DNA of 64,000 bases from Chryseobacterium indologenes (GCA_016025055.1 CP065590.1:2108001-2172000); one strand, 5' to 3'; positions 1 through 10,006 are shown, numbered from the stretch's first letter. The notes: generated by a model from the letters alone, not told the origin. Translations and numbers: made by a program.

Positions 1-2
1 AT

Positions 3-1673
3 TCTCTGGATGATCTGGAAGAAATTTCTTTATATAACGGGCAGAAAAGTGAAATCTTCCAGCCTGCAAAAGATTTCGGCTCATCGGGATCTATTTATTT
101 GCAACCGAAGACTCCCGTATTTACGGGAAACAGGAAGACCAACCTCGTGATAAGGGCCAAAAGTGCTTCTATAGATTTATTTAATCCTTCCTTTCGTTTA
201 GAGCAAAAGATTTCACGAAGAATTTCTGCCAGTTTTAGTGGTGAATTCATGCAGAGTGACGGTATTTACAAATATCATTATGGCCGGAAATATCCCAATG
301 GACAGGTTGCTAATGATACTATTGCCAAAAGACAGGATTCTGATATCAAAGCCAAACGTTTTGAAACTTCTGTCAACGGAACTTTAAATAACGGAAGCTG
401 GAATGTACGTGGTTACGGATATATTTCAAATCGCGGAATGCCCGCTTCTATTGTTAATAACAGGTTTGGAGCCAGAGGAGCCAGAATATCTGACGAAAAT
501 TATTTTGTACAGGCTCATGTAAGAAAAAAGGTATTTCCAAAGTTTGAAACACAGTTAAAAGCAAAATTTGCTTATGATTATACCCGCTTTCTGGATACCA
601 TAAAATCAGAATACCTTAAACCTTCGGATAATGTTTATATCCAGAGAGAAGTCTATGTTTCTTCCTCAAACCTTTACTCTATCAACTCCAATTGGGATGT
701 CAGCCTGAGTGGCGATTTCCAGTATAACAATCTGGATGCTGAAGGTCTGAATGACTTTTCTTTCCCTACCCGCTACACCTCATTGGTTGCGTTAGCCACT
801 ACATTTCAGTGGAACAGGTTTAAATTTATGGGAAGCCTGTTAGGTACATTTACTTTTGAAGAAGTAAAACGAAATAAAAGACCTGATGACAGAAGTGAAT
901 GGACACCTGCTGTTTTTATGAGCTACCAGCCGGCCGCTGTTCCGGAGCTTACCCTCAGAGCATTTTATAAAAGGATTTTCAGACTTCCCACATTTAATGA
1001 TTTGTATTATACCAGTATCGGAAATACTTACCTTAAGCCGGAATTTACCAACCAGTATGATATTGGGTTTACGTACCAGAAAAAATATGATCATTCTTTC
1101 TTCAAAGCTTTCTATGCGAAAGTAGACGGATATTACAACAAAGTAGAAGATAAAATTATCGCAGCCCCCAATGGAAGTATGTTCCGTTGGTTGATGATGA
1201 ACCTGGGACTCGTGGAGATTGTTGGTGCCGATGTCAACGTACAGGCAGAAATGATTCTGGGGAAGGTGAAGCTTAAACCATTGCTTGCCTACACCTATCA
1301 GAGGGCAAAGGATATTACCAATCCCGGAGATCAGTTTACCCCTGGAGATAGTTTCTATGGCGATCAGATTCCTTATACGCCATGGCACAGCGGATCTTTT
1401 ACCATGATGGCAGATTATAAAAGCTGGAGTTTTAATTATAGTACAATCTATGTAGGTAAGAGATATGATGTGAATCAGGACAATATCCCTTACAATTATG
1501 TTCAGCCTTGGTATACCCATGATTTATCGGTTCAGAAAAAATTTAATTGGGCAGATCACCAGTTTAAAGTAAGCTTTGAGATGAATAATATATTCAACCA
1601 GTATTATGATGTAGTGATCAATTATCCGATGCCGGGAAGAAATTTTAAACTCATTCTAAATTTCACATTATGA
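3..1673 (+). CDS. TonB-dependent outer-membrane receptor, 5' truncated by window edge
   Basis: The frame is open from base 3 and has no start inside the window, so the signal peptide and plug are missing; about 556 residues of the 22-strand barrel remain. What is seen: alternating aromatic/polar strands, many Y/F-rich turns, and the NNIFNQYYD and MPGRNF motifs near the end that are usual in the last strands of TonB receptors. Family role: energy-dependent import of a large ligand across the outer membrane. The stop overlaps the next start (ATGA at 1670), so it is translationally coupled to a BtuG-like lipoprotein. That pairing suggests a corrinoid (BtuB-type) receptor, but the ligand is inferred from neighbours only. 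An internal TTG at 99 is not the real start. Confidence 0.85.
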   Translation, partial: SLDDLEEISLYNGQKSEIFQPAKDFGSSGSIYLQPKTPVFTGNRKTNLVIRAKSASIDLFNPSFRLEQKISRRISASFSGEFMQSDGIYKYHYGRKYPNGQVANDTIAKRQDSDIKAKRFETSVNGTLNNGSWNVRGYGYISNRGMPASIVNNRFGARGARISDENYFVQAHVRKKVFPKFETQLKAKFAYDYTRFLDTIKSEYLKPSDNVYIQREVYVSSSNLYSINSNWDVSLSGDFQYNNLDAEGLNDFSFPTRYTSLVALATTFQWNRFKFMGSLLGTFTFEEVKRNKRPDDRSEWTPAVFMSYQPAAVPELTLRAFYKRIFRLPTFNDLYYTSIGNTYLKPEFTNQYDIGFTYQKKYDHSFFKAFYAKVDGYYNKVEDKIIAAPNGSMFRWLMMNLGLVEIVGADVNVQAEMILGKVKLKPLLAYTYQRAKDITNPGDQFTPGDSFYGDQIPYTPWHSGSFTMMADYKSWSFNYSTIYVGKRYDVNQDNIPYNYVQPWYTHDLSVQKKFNWADHQFKVSFEMNNIFNQYYDVVINYPMPGRNFKLILNFTL

Positions 1674-2806
1674 AAAAACTAAATTCTCTTCTTCTTTTTC
1701 TTGTATTTATAATGCTTGTCTCGTGCCGTACCGATGAAATAGTGATTCCTATGGAAGTTGTAGACGGGCTTGCTCCTCCTGAAAATACAGCGATCAAAGG
1801 GTTTTATGTTTTGAATGAGGGCAATATGGGAAGCAATAAATGTACCCTGGATTTTTTTGACTATACTAAAGGAACTTACTTTCGGAATATCTATGCGGAA
1901 ATCAATCCGAATGTCGTAAAGGAATTAGGAGACGTAGGGAATGATATTAAAATTTATGGCAGTAAACTATACGTGGTAGTGAATGTTTCCAACAAAATTG
2001 AAGTGCTGGATGCTAAAACCGCCAGACGTATAAAATCTATTCAGCTGCAAAACTGCAGATATTTAATCTTTAAAGATGGAAAAGCGTACGCAAGCAGTTA
2101 TGCCGGCCCGGTTGATATTAATCCCCTGGCTCCAAAAGGGAAAGTGGTGGAAATTGATACTGCCTCCCTTGCCGTGCAACGTGAAGTAACGGTAGGATAT
2201 CAGCCTGAAGAGATGGAAATCGTAGGAAACAAGCTCTTCGTGGCCAACTCCGGTGGATATATGGTGCCCAATTACGATAAAACCATTTCCGTGATCGATC
2301 TCAATACATTTACAGAAACAAAAAAGATAGATGTTGCGATCAATCTTCATCGCCTTAAAAAAGACAATTACGGCGATTTGTATGTGAGTTCACGAGGAGA
2401 CTATTATAATGTTCCTTCCAATTTATATCTTATTGATGCTGCCACAGGGACAATCAAAAAGAATTTTCACATGGCAGTAAGTGAAATGACTATTGTTAAT
2501 GATAAACTTTATTTCTATGGGAATGAATTCAATTACAATACCCATTCCTACAAAAAAACATTTGGAATAATCGACGTAAAAACTGAGCAGATCATATCCA
2601 ACAAAATTATGGATAAGGAGTATGAAAACATTATTAAAACACCTTACGGAATTACAGTAAACCCAATCACAGAAGATATCTATATAACCGATGCCCGAAA
2701 CTACGTATCGATGGGCTTTGTATACTGTTTTGATAAAAACGGACATTTCAAATGGAAAACAGAAGGCGGAAATATCCCTGCCCATTTCGCTTTTTTATAT
2801 AAATAA
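1670..2806 (+). CDS. BtuG-like beta-propeller surface lipoprotein (DUF5074/YncE-like)
   Basis: Lipoprotein signal with lipobox LVSC (Cys19), then about 350 residues of YncE-like propeller repeats: blades of the type 'KIEVLDAKT', 'VIDLNTFT', 'YLIDAATG', 'GIIDVKTE'. In Bacteroides the related BtuG binds vitamin B12 at the cell surface and sits on the BtuB receptor; the same gene order is seen here (receptor immediately upstream, ATGA overlap). The stop overlaps the next start (TAATG at 2804-2808), so all three genes look like one operon. A role as surface ligand capture protein is inference; ligand identity is not shown by the sequence. Length 378 aa is normal for the family. Confidence 0.75.
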   Translation: MKKLNSLLLFLVFIMLVSCRTDEIVIPMEVVDGLAPPENTAIKGFYVLNEGNMGSNKCTLDFFDYTKGTYFRNIYAEINPNVVKELGDVGNDIKIYGSKLYVVVNVSNKIEVLDAKTARRIKSIQLQNCRYLIFKDGKAYASSYAGPVDINPLAPKGKVVEIDTASLAVQREVTVGYQPEEMEIVGNKLFVANSGGYMVPNYDKTISVIDLNTFTETKKIDVAINLHRLKKDNYGDLYVSSRGDYYNVPSNLYLIDAATGTIKKNFHMAVSEMTIVNDKLYFYGNEFNYNTHSYKKTFGIIDVKTEQIISNKIMDKEYENIIKTPYGITVNPITEDIYITDARNYVSMGFVYCFDKNGHFKWKTEGGNIPAHFAFLYK

Positions 2807-4041
2807 TGAAACTGACAGACATGAATAAAAAAACTATTAATTATGTAACATTCGGATTTCTATCCCTCCTTTTTGCAGGAATGATTGCCTCATGTAAACA
2901 TGATGACGATGAGGTGATTACTCCCACAGATCCTGTCGTAGAACCCTTTAAAGGACTGGATTCCGTGTATACAATTGAACGTTTCAGAGTACTGACTATT
3001 CCTACTCAGCTTTCAGAAAAACTTACCTGGAGTATTAATGATTCTGTCATCTCCGAAAAATCAGAGCTGGAATTCATCAGTGCCGGTACTGCTACCTATC
3101 CTTTGACATTAAAGATTGGAAACAACGCAGATGCTAAAGTTTATCATTCAAAGATTAAAGTGACCAAAGAGACAGGAACCTTAAGCAGATACATCTCTAA
3201 GGTCTTTGATTTCCGCCCTGCTGTAGGACAGTTCATGAATGAAATCCCGGAATATGATCAGGGCAATACCGCATCAGATATGATCAAGAAAGCGAATGCT
3301 TCTCTTGTAGGCTCCAATTCTACCATGATCAGCCTTGGTGGTTTCGGAGGCTATGTGGTGTTTGGCTTTGATCACACCATTCCTAACCTTGAAGGAAGAG
3401 ATTTTAAAATTCTTGGAAATGCCTTTTTTGGAAATGCAGCCAATGATCCCCGCTCAGGAAACTGTGAGCCGGGAATTATCATGGTAGCCTACGACAAAAA
3501 CAAAAACGGAAAGCCTGATGATAACGAATGGTATGAAATTGCCGGAAGTGAGTATTTTAAAAATACCACTGTAAAAGAGTACAGCATTACCTATATGAAG
3601 CCCAATGAAAACAAAACCCCCGTGGCGGGAAGTGAAGACTGGCAGGCTGATGTGGAATATATTAAATGGACAGATAATCTTGGAAATACCGGATTCAGAA
3701 CCAGAAATGTTTTCCATTCACAAAGCTATTATCCATTATGGTTTACAGATGCTTCCTATGGATTTACCGGAACAAGGCTTAAAGATAATTTTTATGACCA
3801 AAGTGGAAACGGAACTTATTGGGTAGGAAAGTCCTACGAATTCGGATACGCAGATAATGCCCCGAACAACGATGAGGCATCTAATATTGATATCTCCTGG
3901 GCTGTAGACAAAAACGGAAAATACGTAAAACTTCCGGGAATTGATTTTGTGAAAGTATATACAGGTATCAATCAGGAGGCCGGATGGCTGGGTGAAGTAT
4001 CTACAGAAGTGGCTGGCGCCTACGACCTGCGTCTCAAATAA
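2806..4041 (+). CDS. Surface lipoprotein of the receptor locus (cell-surface protein, BtuH-like position)
   Basis: The first ATG overlaps the upstream stop; a second ATG at 2821 (MNKKT) would give a more typical lipoprotein signal. Lipobox is MIASC (Cys30 from the first ATG). Residues ~40-125 look like a PKD/Ig-like domain ('LTWSINDSVIS'). Residues ~130-411 form a second domain with a D-rich, calcium-loop-like stretch DKNKNGKPDDNEW (~230-242) followed by YEIAGSEY. Proteins of this layout often accompany BtuG/BtuB-type loci in Bacteroidota. Role is probably ligand binding or receptor-lid function on the cell surface; this is inferred from context. It is followed 32 bp later by the T9SS propeller gene. 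Confidence 0.65.
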   Translation: MKLTDMNKKTINYVTFGFLSLLFAGMIASCKHDDDEVITPTDPVVEPFKGLDSVYTIERFRVLTIPTQLSEKLTWSINDSVISEKSELEFISAGTATYPLTLKIGNNADAKVYHSKIKVTKETGTLSRYISKVFDFRPAVGQFMNEIPEYDQGNTASDMIKKANASLVGSNSTMISLGGFGGYVVFGFDHTIPNLEGRDFKILGNAFFGNAANDPRSGNCEPGIIMVAYDKNKNGKPDDNEWYEIAGSEYFKNTTVKEYSITYMKPNENKTPVAGSEDWQADVEYIKWTDNLGNTGFRTRNVFHSQSYYPLWFTDASYGFTGTRLKDNFYDQSGNGTYWVGKSYEFGYADNAPNNDEASNIDISWAVDKNGKYVKLPGIDFVKVYTGINQEAGWLGEVSTEVAGAYDLRLK

Positions 4042-4073
4042 AAACAATCAGAATATTTTTAAATTAATAAATA

Positions 4074-6350
4074 ATGAAAAAGTTTTACCTTTTTACCGTA
4101 CTTTTTCTGTTTGCATTTTTTACCAATGCCCAGATAACAGTACAGGGAGTACCCAGAAATGATCTTTCAGGGAATACTCAGCTCAACACGACCAATACGA
4201 CAAGCACCTTAAGCTTTTCTGATATCCAATATTGGGTAGGAACAGGTTCCAATCAGGCAGCTTTTGTTGTACAATGGAACGATAGCAAAATCCCTGATGC
4301 CTTGGTATGGGGTTTTAGATGGGACGGCAATGCTACAGGAGAAGATATGCTGAAGGCTATTGCAAAGGCAGATCGTAGATTTTTTACCTTATTGTATCAG
4401 GGAACACAGTTCGGAACAGCAGTAGGAGGACTTGGATTTGACCTTGACGGGCAAAACTCAAATGCCCTGATTAAAAGCGGAAATACGACTTACCCTTTGT
4501 ATCCGCTGAATGGAATTGTAAACACAACGGCTTATGATTTTGATGACTATACAGCACAAGATACTAATGATCACTGGGGTTCTGGATGGTACAACGGTTT
4601 CTGGTCGTATTACGTTAAAAACCCTGCAGATGCTGATTTCGGATTTTCAGGAGTAGGAGCGACCTCAAGAATATTACAAAACGGTTCGTGGGATGTATGG
4701 AACTATAGCCCCATGTCAGGATCATTCCCGATTTCTTCAACATTGACACCGGTTTCTCCGTATTTAACCTCTACAGATTTTACCAATGGTTTCTTCATGG
4801 TCAATGAAGAATGGTATGGGCATACCAATGGTTCTGTTAATTTTATTAGTAATAACGGACCGGTTAATTACCGTGTTTATAGTGAAGTAAACAATAATCA
4901 CGCTTTTGGGGCAACTACTCAGTATGGAACCATCTATGGTGACAAATTCTATTTCGTATCCAAACAGGCTGCTGATGGAGGAGATTCTCAATATACACCG
5001 GGAGGCAGATTGGTTGTTGCCAATGCACAGACAATGCAAAAAATTGCGACATTCAATACTATTGGAACAGGAGATGGCAGATCATTTCTTGGAGTGAATC
5101 AGCATAAAGGGTACATTGGTGCCTCTAATGGAATCTATTTATTTGACATTGATAATATGCAGGTCGGAAATATGATTGCCGGAACAGGCGGGGGAAGCCA
5201 GTATGCAGGACAAATCGGTAATATGATTCGCACCTCACACTATGTTTTTGCCGTGAAGCAAACAGCCGGAATTTTAGTAATAGATCCGAATACTGATACC
5301 GTGGTGAACACTATCGCAGGAGCATTCAGTTCCATTGTTCAGGCAAAAGATGGAAGTATCTGGGCCATCCAGAACCAAAAGTTAGCCAATATTAATCCCG
5401 CTACCCTTATAGTGCAGTATTATAATATTCCGACATCGAAATATTCCGATTCATGGGGAGCCTGGAATGCAGGAAGCTTTACAGCAAGTAATAGCGAGAA
5501 TACCTTATATTGGATCAAAGCCGGAACAGGGTTTAATGCCGGAAACCAAATTGTGAAATTTGATGTTACAACTAAAGCATTCAATGAGAATTTTATTACC
5601 CTTCCGGGGCAGTCCGGCAACTTTAAACAAATTCCTTACGGAGCAGCACTTCGTGTTAATCCTGCAACAGGTAACCTTATCCTGAATACGACAGAAAGCG
5701 GATATGGTGCTCACTTTTTAAAGAACTGGATTCACACATTTGATGCCAGCGGAAATCTTATCAACACCAAAATATTGAATGATTATTATTGGTTCCCTTC
5801 GTTAGCCGTATTTCCGGATAATTCTGCACCAACTGTTAGTAATACATTCCCGGCACAGGTTACGGCAGCTAACGTTACAAGCATTGATCTTAAAACAATG
5901 GTTTCTGATGAAGATAGTTTCGGGGCTTCTATTGTAAAAACGGTAAAGTCAAACAATAACCCTTCCGTAGTTTCTGCCGAGATTAATGCTGATGAAGAAT
6001 TAGTAATAACACCACTGGCAACAGGATTTGCAGAAGTAGTGATCAGTTTCAATTCAAATGGTAAAGTTGTTGAAAGAACCCTTGCCATCAATAGCCTTGG
6101 TTCTACTTTAGCAACTACGGAGGTAAAGAAACTTGAATTTGAAATTTATCCCAATCCGGTAACAGATGTTTTATATATTAAAACTCAGGAAAAAATAGGT
6201 AACGTATCTGTATATGATGCATCAGGTAAATTGATGAATACACAGTTCAGTAATGGACAGGTAAACGTTAGGATGTTGCCGAAAGGATTGTATATTTTAA
6301 AAGCAACAACTGATAAAGCAATATACCAGCAAAAACTTATGAAAAAATAA
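4074..6350 (+). CDS. T9SS-secreted propeller protein (DUF5074-like) with type A sorting domain
   Basis: 758 aa. Signal peptide (cleavage near FTNA-QITV). Residues ~25-230 are a Trp/Gly-rich domain ('WGFRWDG', 'GLGFDLDG', 'WGSGWYNGFWSYYVKN'). Residues ~270-590 are propeller-like repeats related in style to the upstream lipoprotein ('LVVANAQTMQ', 'GILVIDPNTD', 'NINPATL'). Residues ~685-758 are a T9SS type A sorting domain starting 'EIYPNPVTDVLYI' and ending in 'QKLMKK'. It is therefore probably secreted and anchored by T9SS while the upstream propeller is a lipoprotein. Last gene of the locus; a strong terminator follows at 6379. Function beyond cell-surface binding is inference. Confidence 0.75.
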   Translation: MKKFYLFTVLFLFAFFTNAQITVQGVPRNDLSGNTQLNTTNTTSTLSFSDIQYWVGTGSNQAAFVVQWNDSKIPDALVWGFRWDGNATGEDMLKAIAKADRRFFTLLYQGTQFGTAVGGLGFDLDGQNSNALIKSGNTTYPLYPLNGIVNTTAYDFDDYTAQDTNDHWGSGWYNGFWSYYVKNPADADFGFSGVGATSRILQNGSWDVWNYSPMSGSFPISSTLTPVSPYLTSTDFTNGFFMVNEEWYGHTNGSVNFISNNGPVNYRVYSEVNNNHAFGATTQYGTIYGDKFYFVSKQAADGGDSQYTPGGRLVVANAQTMQKIATFNTIGTGDGRSFLGVNQHKGYIGASNGIYLFDIDNMQVGNMIAGTGGGSQYAGQIGNMIRTSHYVFAVKQTAGILVIDPNTDTVVNTIAGAFSSIVQAKDGSIWAIQNQKLANINPATLIVQYYNIPTSKYSDSWGAWNAGSFTASNSENTLYWIKAGTGFNAGNQIVKFDVTTKAFNENFITLPGQSGNFKQIPYGAALRVNPATGNLILNTTESGYGAHFLKNWIHTFDASGNLINTKILNDYYWFPSLAVFPDNSAPTVSNTFPAQVTAANVTSIDLKTMVSDEDSFGASIVKTVKSNNNPSVVSAEINADEELVITPLATGFAEVVISFNSNGKVVERTLAINSLGSTLATTEVKKLEFEIYPNPVTDVLYIKTQEKIGNVSVYDASGKLMNTQFSNGQVNVRMLPKGLYILKATTDKAIYQQKLMKK

Positions 6351-6378
6351 TTTTTAGCATAGCTATTTTGTTTCATTG

Positions 6379-6408
6379 AACCGGCCATTTATGGGCCGGT
6401 TTTTTTTT
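6379..6408 (+). terminator. Rho-independent terminator of the receptor operon
   Basis: Perfect 8-bp GC-rich stem AACCGGCC/GGCCGGTT with a 7-nt loop, followed by a run of T. It lies 29 bases after the stop at 6350. Confidence 0.9.
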
Positions 6409-6759
6409 CAAAGCTGGTAAAATAACAAACCCCGATCATCAAAAGATAGATGTAATTTTTTCGCCTTAATTTGTAAATTGACTAATACGTATGTTAAACG
6501 CCGGATGAATAAAAGCCTTTTTGTGTACTTGATGCTTGGCTTTTAAAATAATAACTGGAATTTTTATTGAATTTTTTGATAATTGCTTATTGTTGTAAAA
6601 TTGCATTTTAATGAATTGATTTATAGATTCTTATAATTTTGATGTAGTAGGCATGTATAGCCTTAAGTGGACTTTTTTGAAATTTGAGGTATGCGTGTTG
6701 TATGTTTATAGTCGCAACGGAATAGTTGAAAATATATTTTTGCCGGAAAGTTAAACAAA
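6409..6759. other. Intergenic region, 351 bp
   Basis: Very AT-rich and without a credible reading frame. A TAnnTTTG box (TATTTTTG) lies at 6735-6742, 18 bases before the start at 6760, and could be the -7 element of that gene. No matching TTG is seen at the right distance, so the promoter call is weak. Confidence 0.4.
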
Positions 6760-8067
6760 ATGACGAGTAAAAAATATTATTTACTATTAGTGCTTTATGC
6801 GAACATTATTTTTTCCCAGGTTGGGATAGGTACGGCAAATCCAAGGGGTGCTCTGGATATCAACAGAGAAACAACCAATACAATGGGGTTGGTTCTCCCC
6901 ACCAATTCCAGTCCCGATAATATGGTTAATCCAATGGGAGGAGGTATAGCCATCGGTACCATTATGTATGATTCTACTTTAAGTTGTGTGAGGGTGTATA
7001 AATCTTCAGGATGGTCCAATTGTCTGTGTGACCAATGCGGAACGGCCGGCTTTACCCTCGATTGTTCCAGTGGAGCCCTGACGGGAGATTTTAGAGCCAA
7101 TACGAATAGTACAGGGACAAAAGTGATTAATTATACCAATGCCACCGGGCAATCCTATAATGCTCTTTCGATTCCATCGACAGGAGTGACGGGACTTACT
7201 GCTACAGCACCCGCAGCAACCTTAGCCAATGGAAACGGAAGTATAACCCTTACCATTAACGGTACACCGTCCTCTTCAGGGTCTGCGAGCTTTATGATCA
7301 GTATTGCCGGGCAGTCGTGTACATTTACTATAACAGTTCAGGCTGCTTTAAGAACAGTGAGGATATTAAGCTTTATACCAGATACCTGGAATGCCAATTT
7401 ATCAAATGGTTCCTATTCTAACATAGCGAGGTTGAAATTAAACAATCCGGCTAATTTCGGACCTAATGGAACAGTAAAAGTGACTAATTTCTCATACAAT
7501 ACCATTAATGTAAGTACTGCTACTGCGGAGGAGATAGGAACCGCTATAGATAATGCAGATATTATATGGATTGGATATGTTGCAACAGGTTATTTGCCGC
7601 CAAATTCTGATAAAAGACAAATGATCACACAGAAAATAAATGATAAAAAGAAATTTTTCTTTATTGGTAATGATAATTACAATGGCACCTATTTTCCTGC
7701 CAAAACCACATTTGCAGGCAATACCTACGATTATTATGGATTTGGAACAACCCAGATATCTGTAATGGGTGGCGGGCCGGCTAATGGTATTTTTGGAACT
7801 ATTCCGACAGGCCAGACGATACAGCAAACCCGTGCCGTAGGTAAGCTTACCGAGTTTGCAGGATCTGCTTTTCTTTCAAATCCTGATGGATCTGTAAATG
7901 CTGTTGCTGGAGATAACTATGTAACGGTAGGCGATACTAACTGGTATACAGCATATGAATCGACGGATGGCTTTTATAATGGAACATCGAGCTGTACCGA
8001 AAATAACTCTTCTATCTTGTTCTGTAATATATTTGAAAAAGCAGTACAATATGTATTATCAAATTAA
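6760..8067 (+). CDS. Secreted surface protein of the VGIGTANPRGALDI type, paralogue 1
   Basis: 435 aa with an N-terminal signal peptide (ends ..NIIFS-QVGIG). Residues ~20-110 carry the 'VGIGTANPRGALDI' opening common in Flavobacteriia surface proteins, and a Cys-rich stretch 'CVRVYKSSGWSNCLCDQCG'. Residues ~111-195 are a Thr/Ser/Gly-rich beta domain with a closing Cys. Residues ~200-435 ('DIIWIGYV', 'KKFFFIGNDNY') look like a Rossmann or glutaminase-like alpha/beta fold. The first ~195 residues match the gene at 8570 closely while the C-terminal parts diverge. No enzyme function can be assigned; surface adhesion or fibre function is only a guess. Confidence 0.6.
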   Translation: MTSKKYYLLLVLYANIIFSQVGIGTANPRGALDINRETTNTMGLVLPTNSSPDNMVNPMGGGIAIGTIMYDSTLSCVRVYKSSGWSNCLCDQCGTAGFTLDCSSGALTGDFRANTNSTGTKVINYTNATGQSYNALSIPSTGVTGLTATAPAATLANGNGSITLTINGTPSSSGSASFMISIAGQSCTFTITVQAALRTVRILSFIPDTWNANLSNGSYSNIARLKLNNPANFGPNGTVKVTNFSYNTINVSTATAEEIGTAIDNADIIWIGYVATGYLPPNSDKRQMITQKINDKKKFFFIGNDNYNGTYFPAKTTFAGNTYDYYGFGTTQISVMGGGPANGIFGTIPTGQTIQQTRAVGKLTEFAGSAFLSNPDGSVNAVAGDNYVTVGDTNWYTAYESTDGFYNGTSSCTENNSSILFCNIFEKAVQYVLSN

Positions 8068-8145
8068 AAGTTGAGATCCATTTAAAAAAACACATCATCA
8101 TATTTACAATATTTCTGAAAAGAATATTGGATCAAATTATTTCAG

Positions 8146-8176
8146 ACCGTTTCATAAGATTGAAACGGTTTTTTTG
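8146..8176 (+). terminator. Rho-independent terminator
   Basis: 9-bp stem ACCGTTTCA/TGAAACGGT, 6-nt loop, then seven T. It ends the transcript of the 6760 gene. Confidence 0.88.
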
Positions 8177-8569
8177 TAATAAATAATGCGCATTATAGAT
8201 GGGTGGAACGCGGTCTGTATATTTTATATTATTTAGAATAGCCTCTGTATCTTATTATATACATTCGGTAAGTAAGTCTATAACCTTATTTGAATATAGA
8301 AATGATGATTATGGCTTTTTGAAGTATGATAGATTAAGTTTATTCAATCAAAATTAAAAAATGTTTTAAAATTTTATGTTTCTAAACGCGAATTTATTCA
8401 TGCGAAATTTTTAAAAGGTATAAGCGCTATCTCCCGTGTATATTGGCCCTGTAGAGCGAATGTAGAGTTTGAGGAGCACTCTCGGTAAAATGATTGATGT
8501 ATTTATGATGTATATAGATCCTTGGAAGAAAAGAAAACTATAAGATATTTTTGCGGCAAACAGAAACAA
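8177..8569. other. Intergenic region, 393 bp
   Basis: No gene, RNA or clear promoter is recognised. Together with 6409-6759 it gives both VGIGTANP paralogues an unusually long AT-rich leader region, which may hold regulatory sites that cannot be named from sequence. Confidence 0.35.
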
Positions 8570-9925
8570 ATGAAAAATAGAAAAAATTATGTATTACCGA
8601 TGATATTCTTCGTAAATATCTTGTTCTCTCAAGTAGGTATAGGTACGGCCAATCCCAGAGGTGCTTTAGACATTAATAAAGAAACCACCAATAGTATGGG
8701 ATTGGTACTACCTACCAATGAAGATCCTAAAAATATGATCAATCCAAAAGGAGGAAATGTAGCAATTGGAACAATAATGTATGATTCTACATTGAGCTGT
8801 GTCCGGGTATACAAATCTTCAGGTTGGTCAAACTGTTTGTGTGATCAGTGCGGTCCTACACCAGGCTTTACCTTAGACTGTACAGGCGGCGCTCTTTCCG
8901 GAACCTACACATCCGGCGCAATGAGCAGCGGATCAAAAACGATCAATTATACCAATGCAAACGGACAGGCATATAATGCTGTTTCAGCAGCTTCATCAGG
9001 GGTATCCGGGCTTACAGCCACAGCACCTGCAGGTACACTGGCTAATGGTAGTGGAAGTATATCACTGGCAATCTCCGGAACTCCCTCTGCCTCCGGAATG
9101 GCTTATTTCACTATAAATATTGCAGGACAATCTTGTGGCTTTTCCGTCAATGTAAACTCCGGAGTAATTCCTAGAAGGACCATATTATCTCTGGGCGGAG
9201 GTATTTATACCCCTAGTCCTACAGGTACAACTGCGCCGACAACAATATTACAGTCTGCGGCAAATTTCGGACCTACCGGAACAGTGCCGTCTCAAGGATT
9301 TGATATCAAATCTATGGGAACAGGTAGCGGAGATCTTGCTGTTAATATTGCAATTCATAATCCCTATATGATTATTATGACATGGGATTATACATGTAAT
9401 GATGCAGATGCCGTAGCGTTAAAAAATTATCTGGATAAAGGAGGCCGGGCGATGATCTTTCTCCAGCAGGCTCAGCCGACTCAGGCTTTGAACCAGATAT
9501 TTGGAGCACCTACCGTTGTCACGCCTGCCACAGGAACCAGCTACATCAAAACCATTGCTAATATCAATCACCCCGTTCTTAATGGTCCGTTTGGAGATGT
9601 AAGAGGAAAGCTTGTAGGTGATGATAATGATGATTCGAGTTCATATACAAATTCTAATCTTAACAGTTCCAATGCGGATATTTTATCTACTAAAAACGGA
9701 CTTGTGGTTGGATTTGTTCATAAAACTTACAAATTATTCTTCTGGGGCGACGGAGGCTTCCCTCTGGGAGCTGTTAATAACACTTCAACGGGTTCTTATC
9801 CGGCAGGTGTGGATGCAGCAGGAAGACCAATTCCAAAAACCAATTTCGGGTCAGGACCAGGCGCAGGAAGTACGGTTTACAACAGCATCCTGTATGCTAA
9901 TGCTGTTGCTTGGCTGATGCAGTAA
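8570..9925 (+). CDS. Secreted surface protein of the VGIGTANPRGALDI type, paralogue 2
   Basis: Start chosen at ATG 8570 (MKNRKNYV), because it places the signal peptide first; a TTG at 8522 would add 16 unsupported residues. 451 aa. Signal peptide, then the same 'VGIGTANPRGALDI' block and Cys pattern (CVRVYKSS..CLCDQCG) as the gene at 6760, then a similar Thr/Gly-rich domain. Residues ~205-451 differ from paralogue 1: 'YMIIMTWDY', 'LKNYLDKGGRAMIFLQQ' and 'YKLFFWGDGGF' suggest a glutaminase-like alpha/beta domain as found in ThuA/DUF4350-like proteins. Function unknown. A terminator follows at 9978. Confidence 0.62.
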   Translation: MKNRKNYVLPMIFFVNILFSQVGIGTANPRGALDINKETTNSMGLVLPTNEDPKNMINPKGGNVAIGTIMYDSTLSCVRVYKSSGWSNCLCDQCGPTPGFTLDCTGGALSGTYTSGAMSSGSKTINYTNANGQAYNAVSAASSGVSGLTATAPAGTLANGSGSISLAISGTPSASGMAYFTINIAGQSCGFSVNVNSGVIPRRTILSLGGGIYTPSPTGTTAPTTILQSAANFGPTGTVPSQGFDIKSMGTGSGDLAVNIAIHNPYMIIMTWDYTCNDADAVALKNYLDKGGRAMIFLQQAQPTQALNQIFGAPTVVTPATGTSYIKTIANINHPVLNGPFGDVRGKLVGDDNDDSSSYTNSNLNSSNADILSTKNGLVVGFVHKTYKLFFWGDGGFPLGAVNNTSTGSYPAGVDAAGRPIPKTNFGSGPGAGSTVYNSILYANAVAWLMQ

Positions 9926-9977
9926 TTTTTAAATTTTAATTTTAGCATTTAAAAATAGATTTGAATTAATTTTATGG

Positions 9978-10006
9978 GAGGTAGACAAAAAATCTACCTC
10001 TTTTTT
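9978..10006 (+). terminator. Rho-independent terminator
   Basis: 8-bp stem GAGGTAGA/TCTACCTC, 7-nt A-rich loop, six T; it lies 52 bases after the stop at 9925. Confidence 0.85.

Noticed and set aside
840..1520. 226-codon minus-strand frame inside the TonB receptor
   Set aside because: Opposite a clearly conserved barrel, with no start region or family resemblance.
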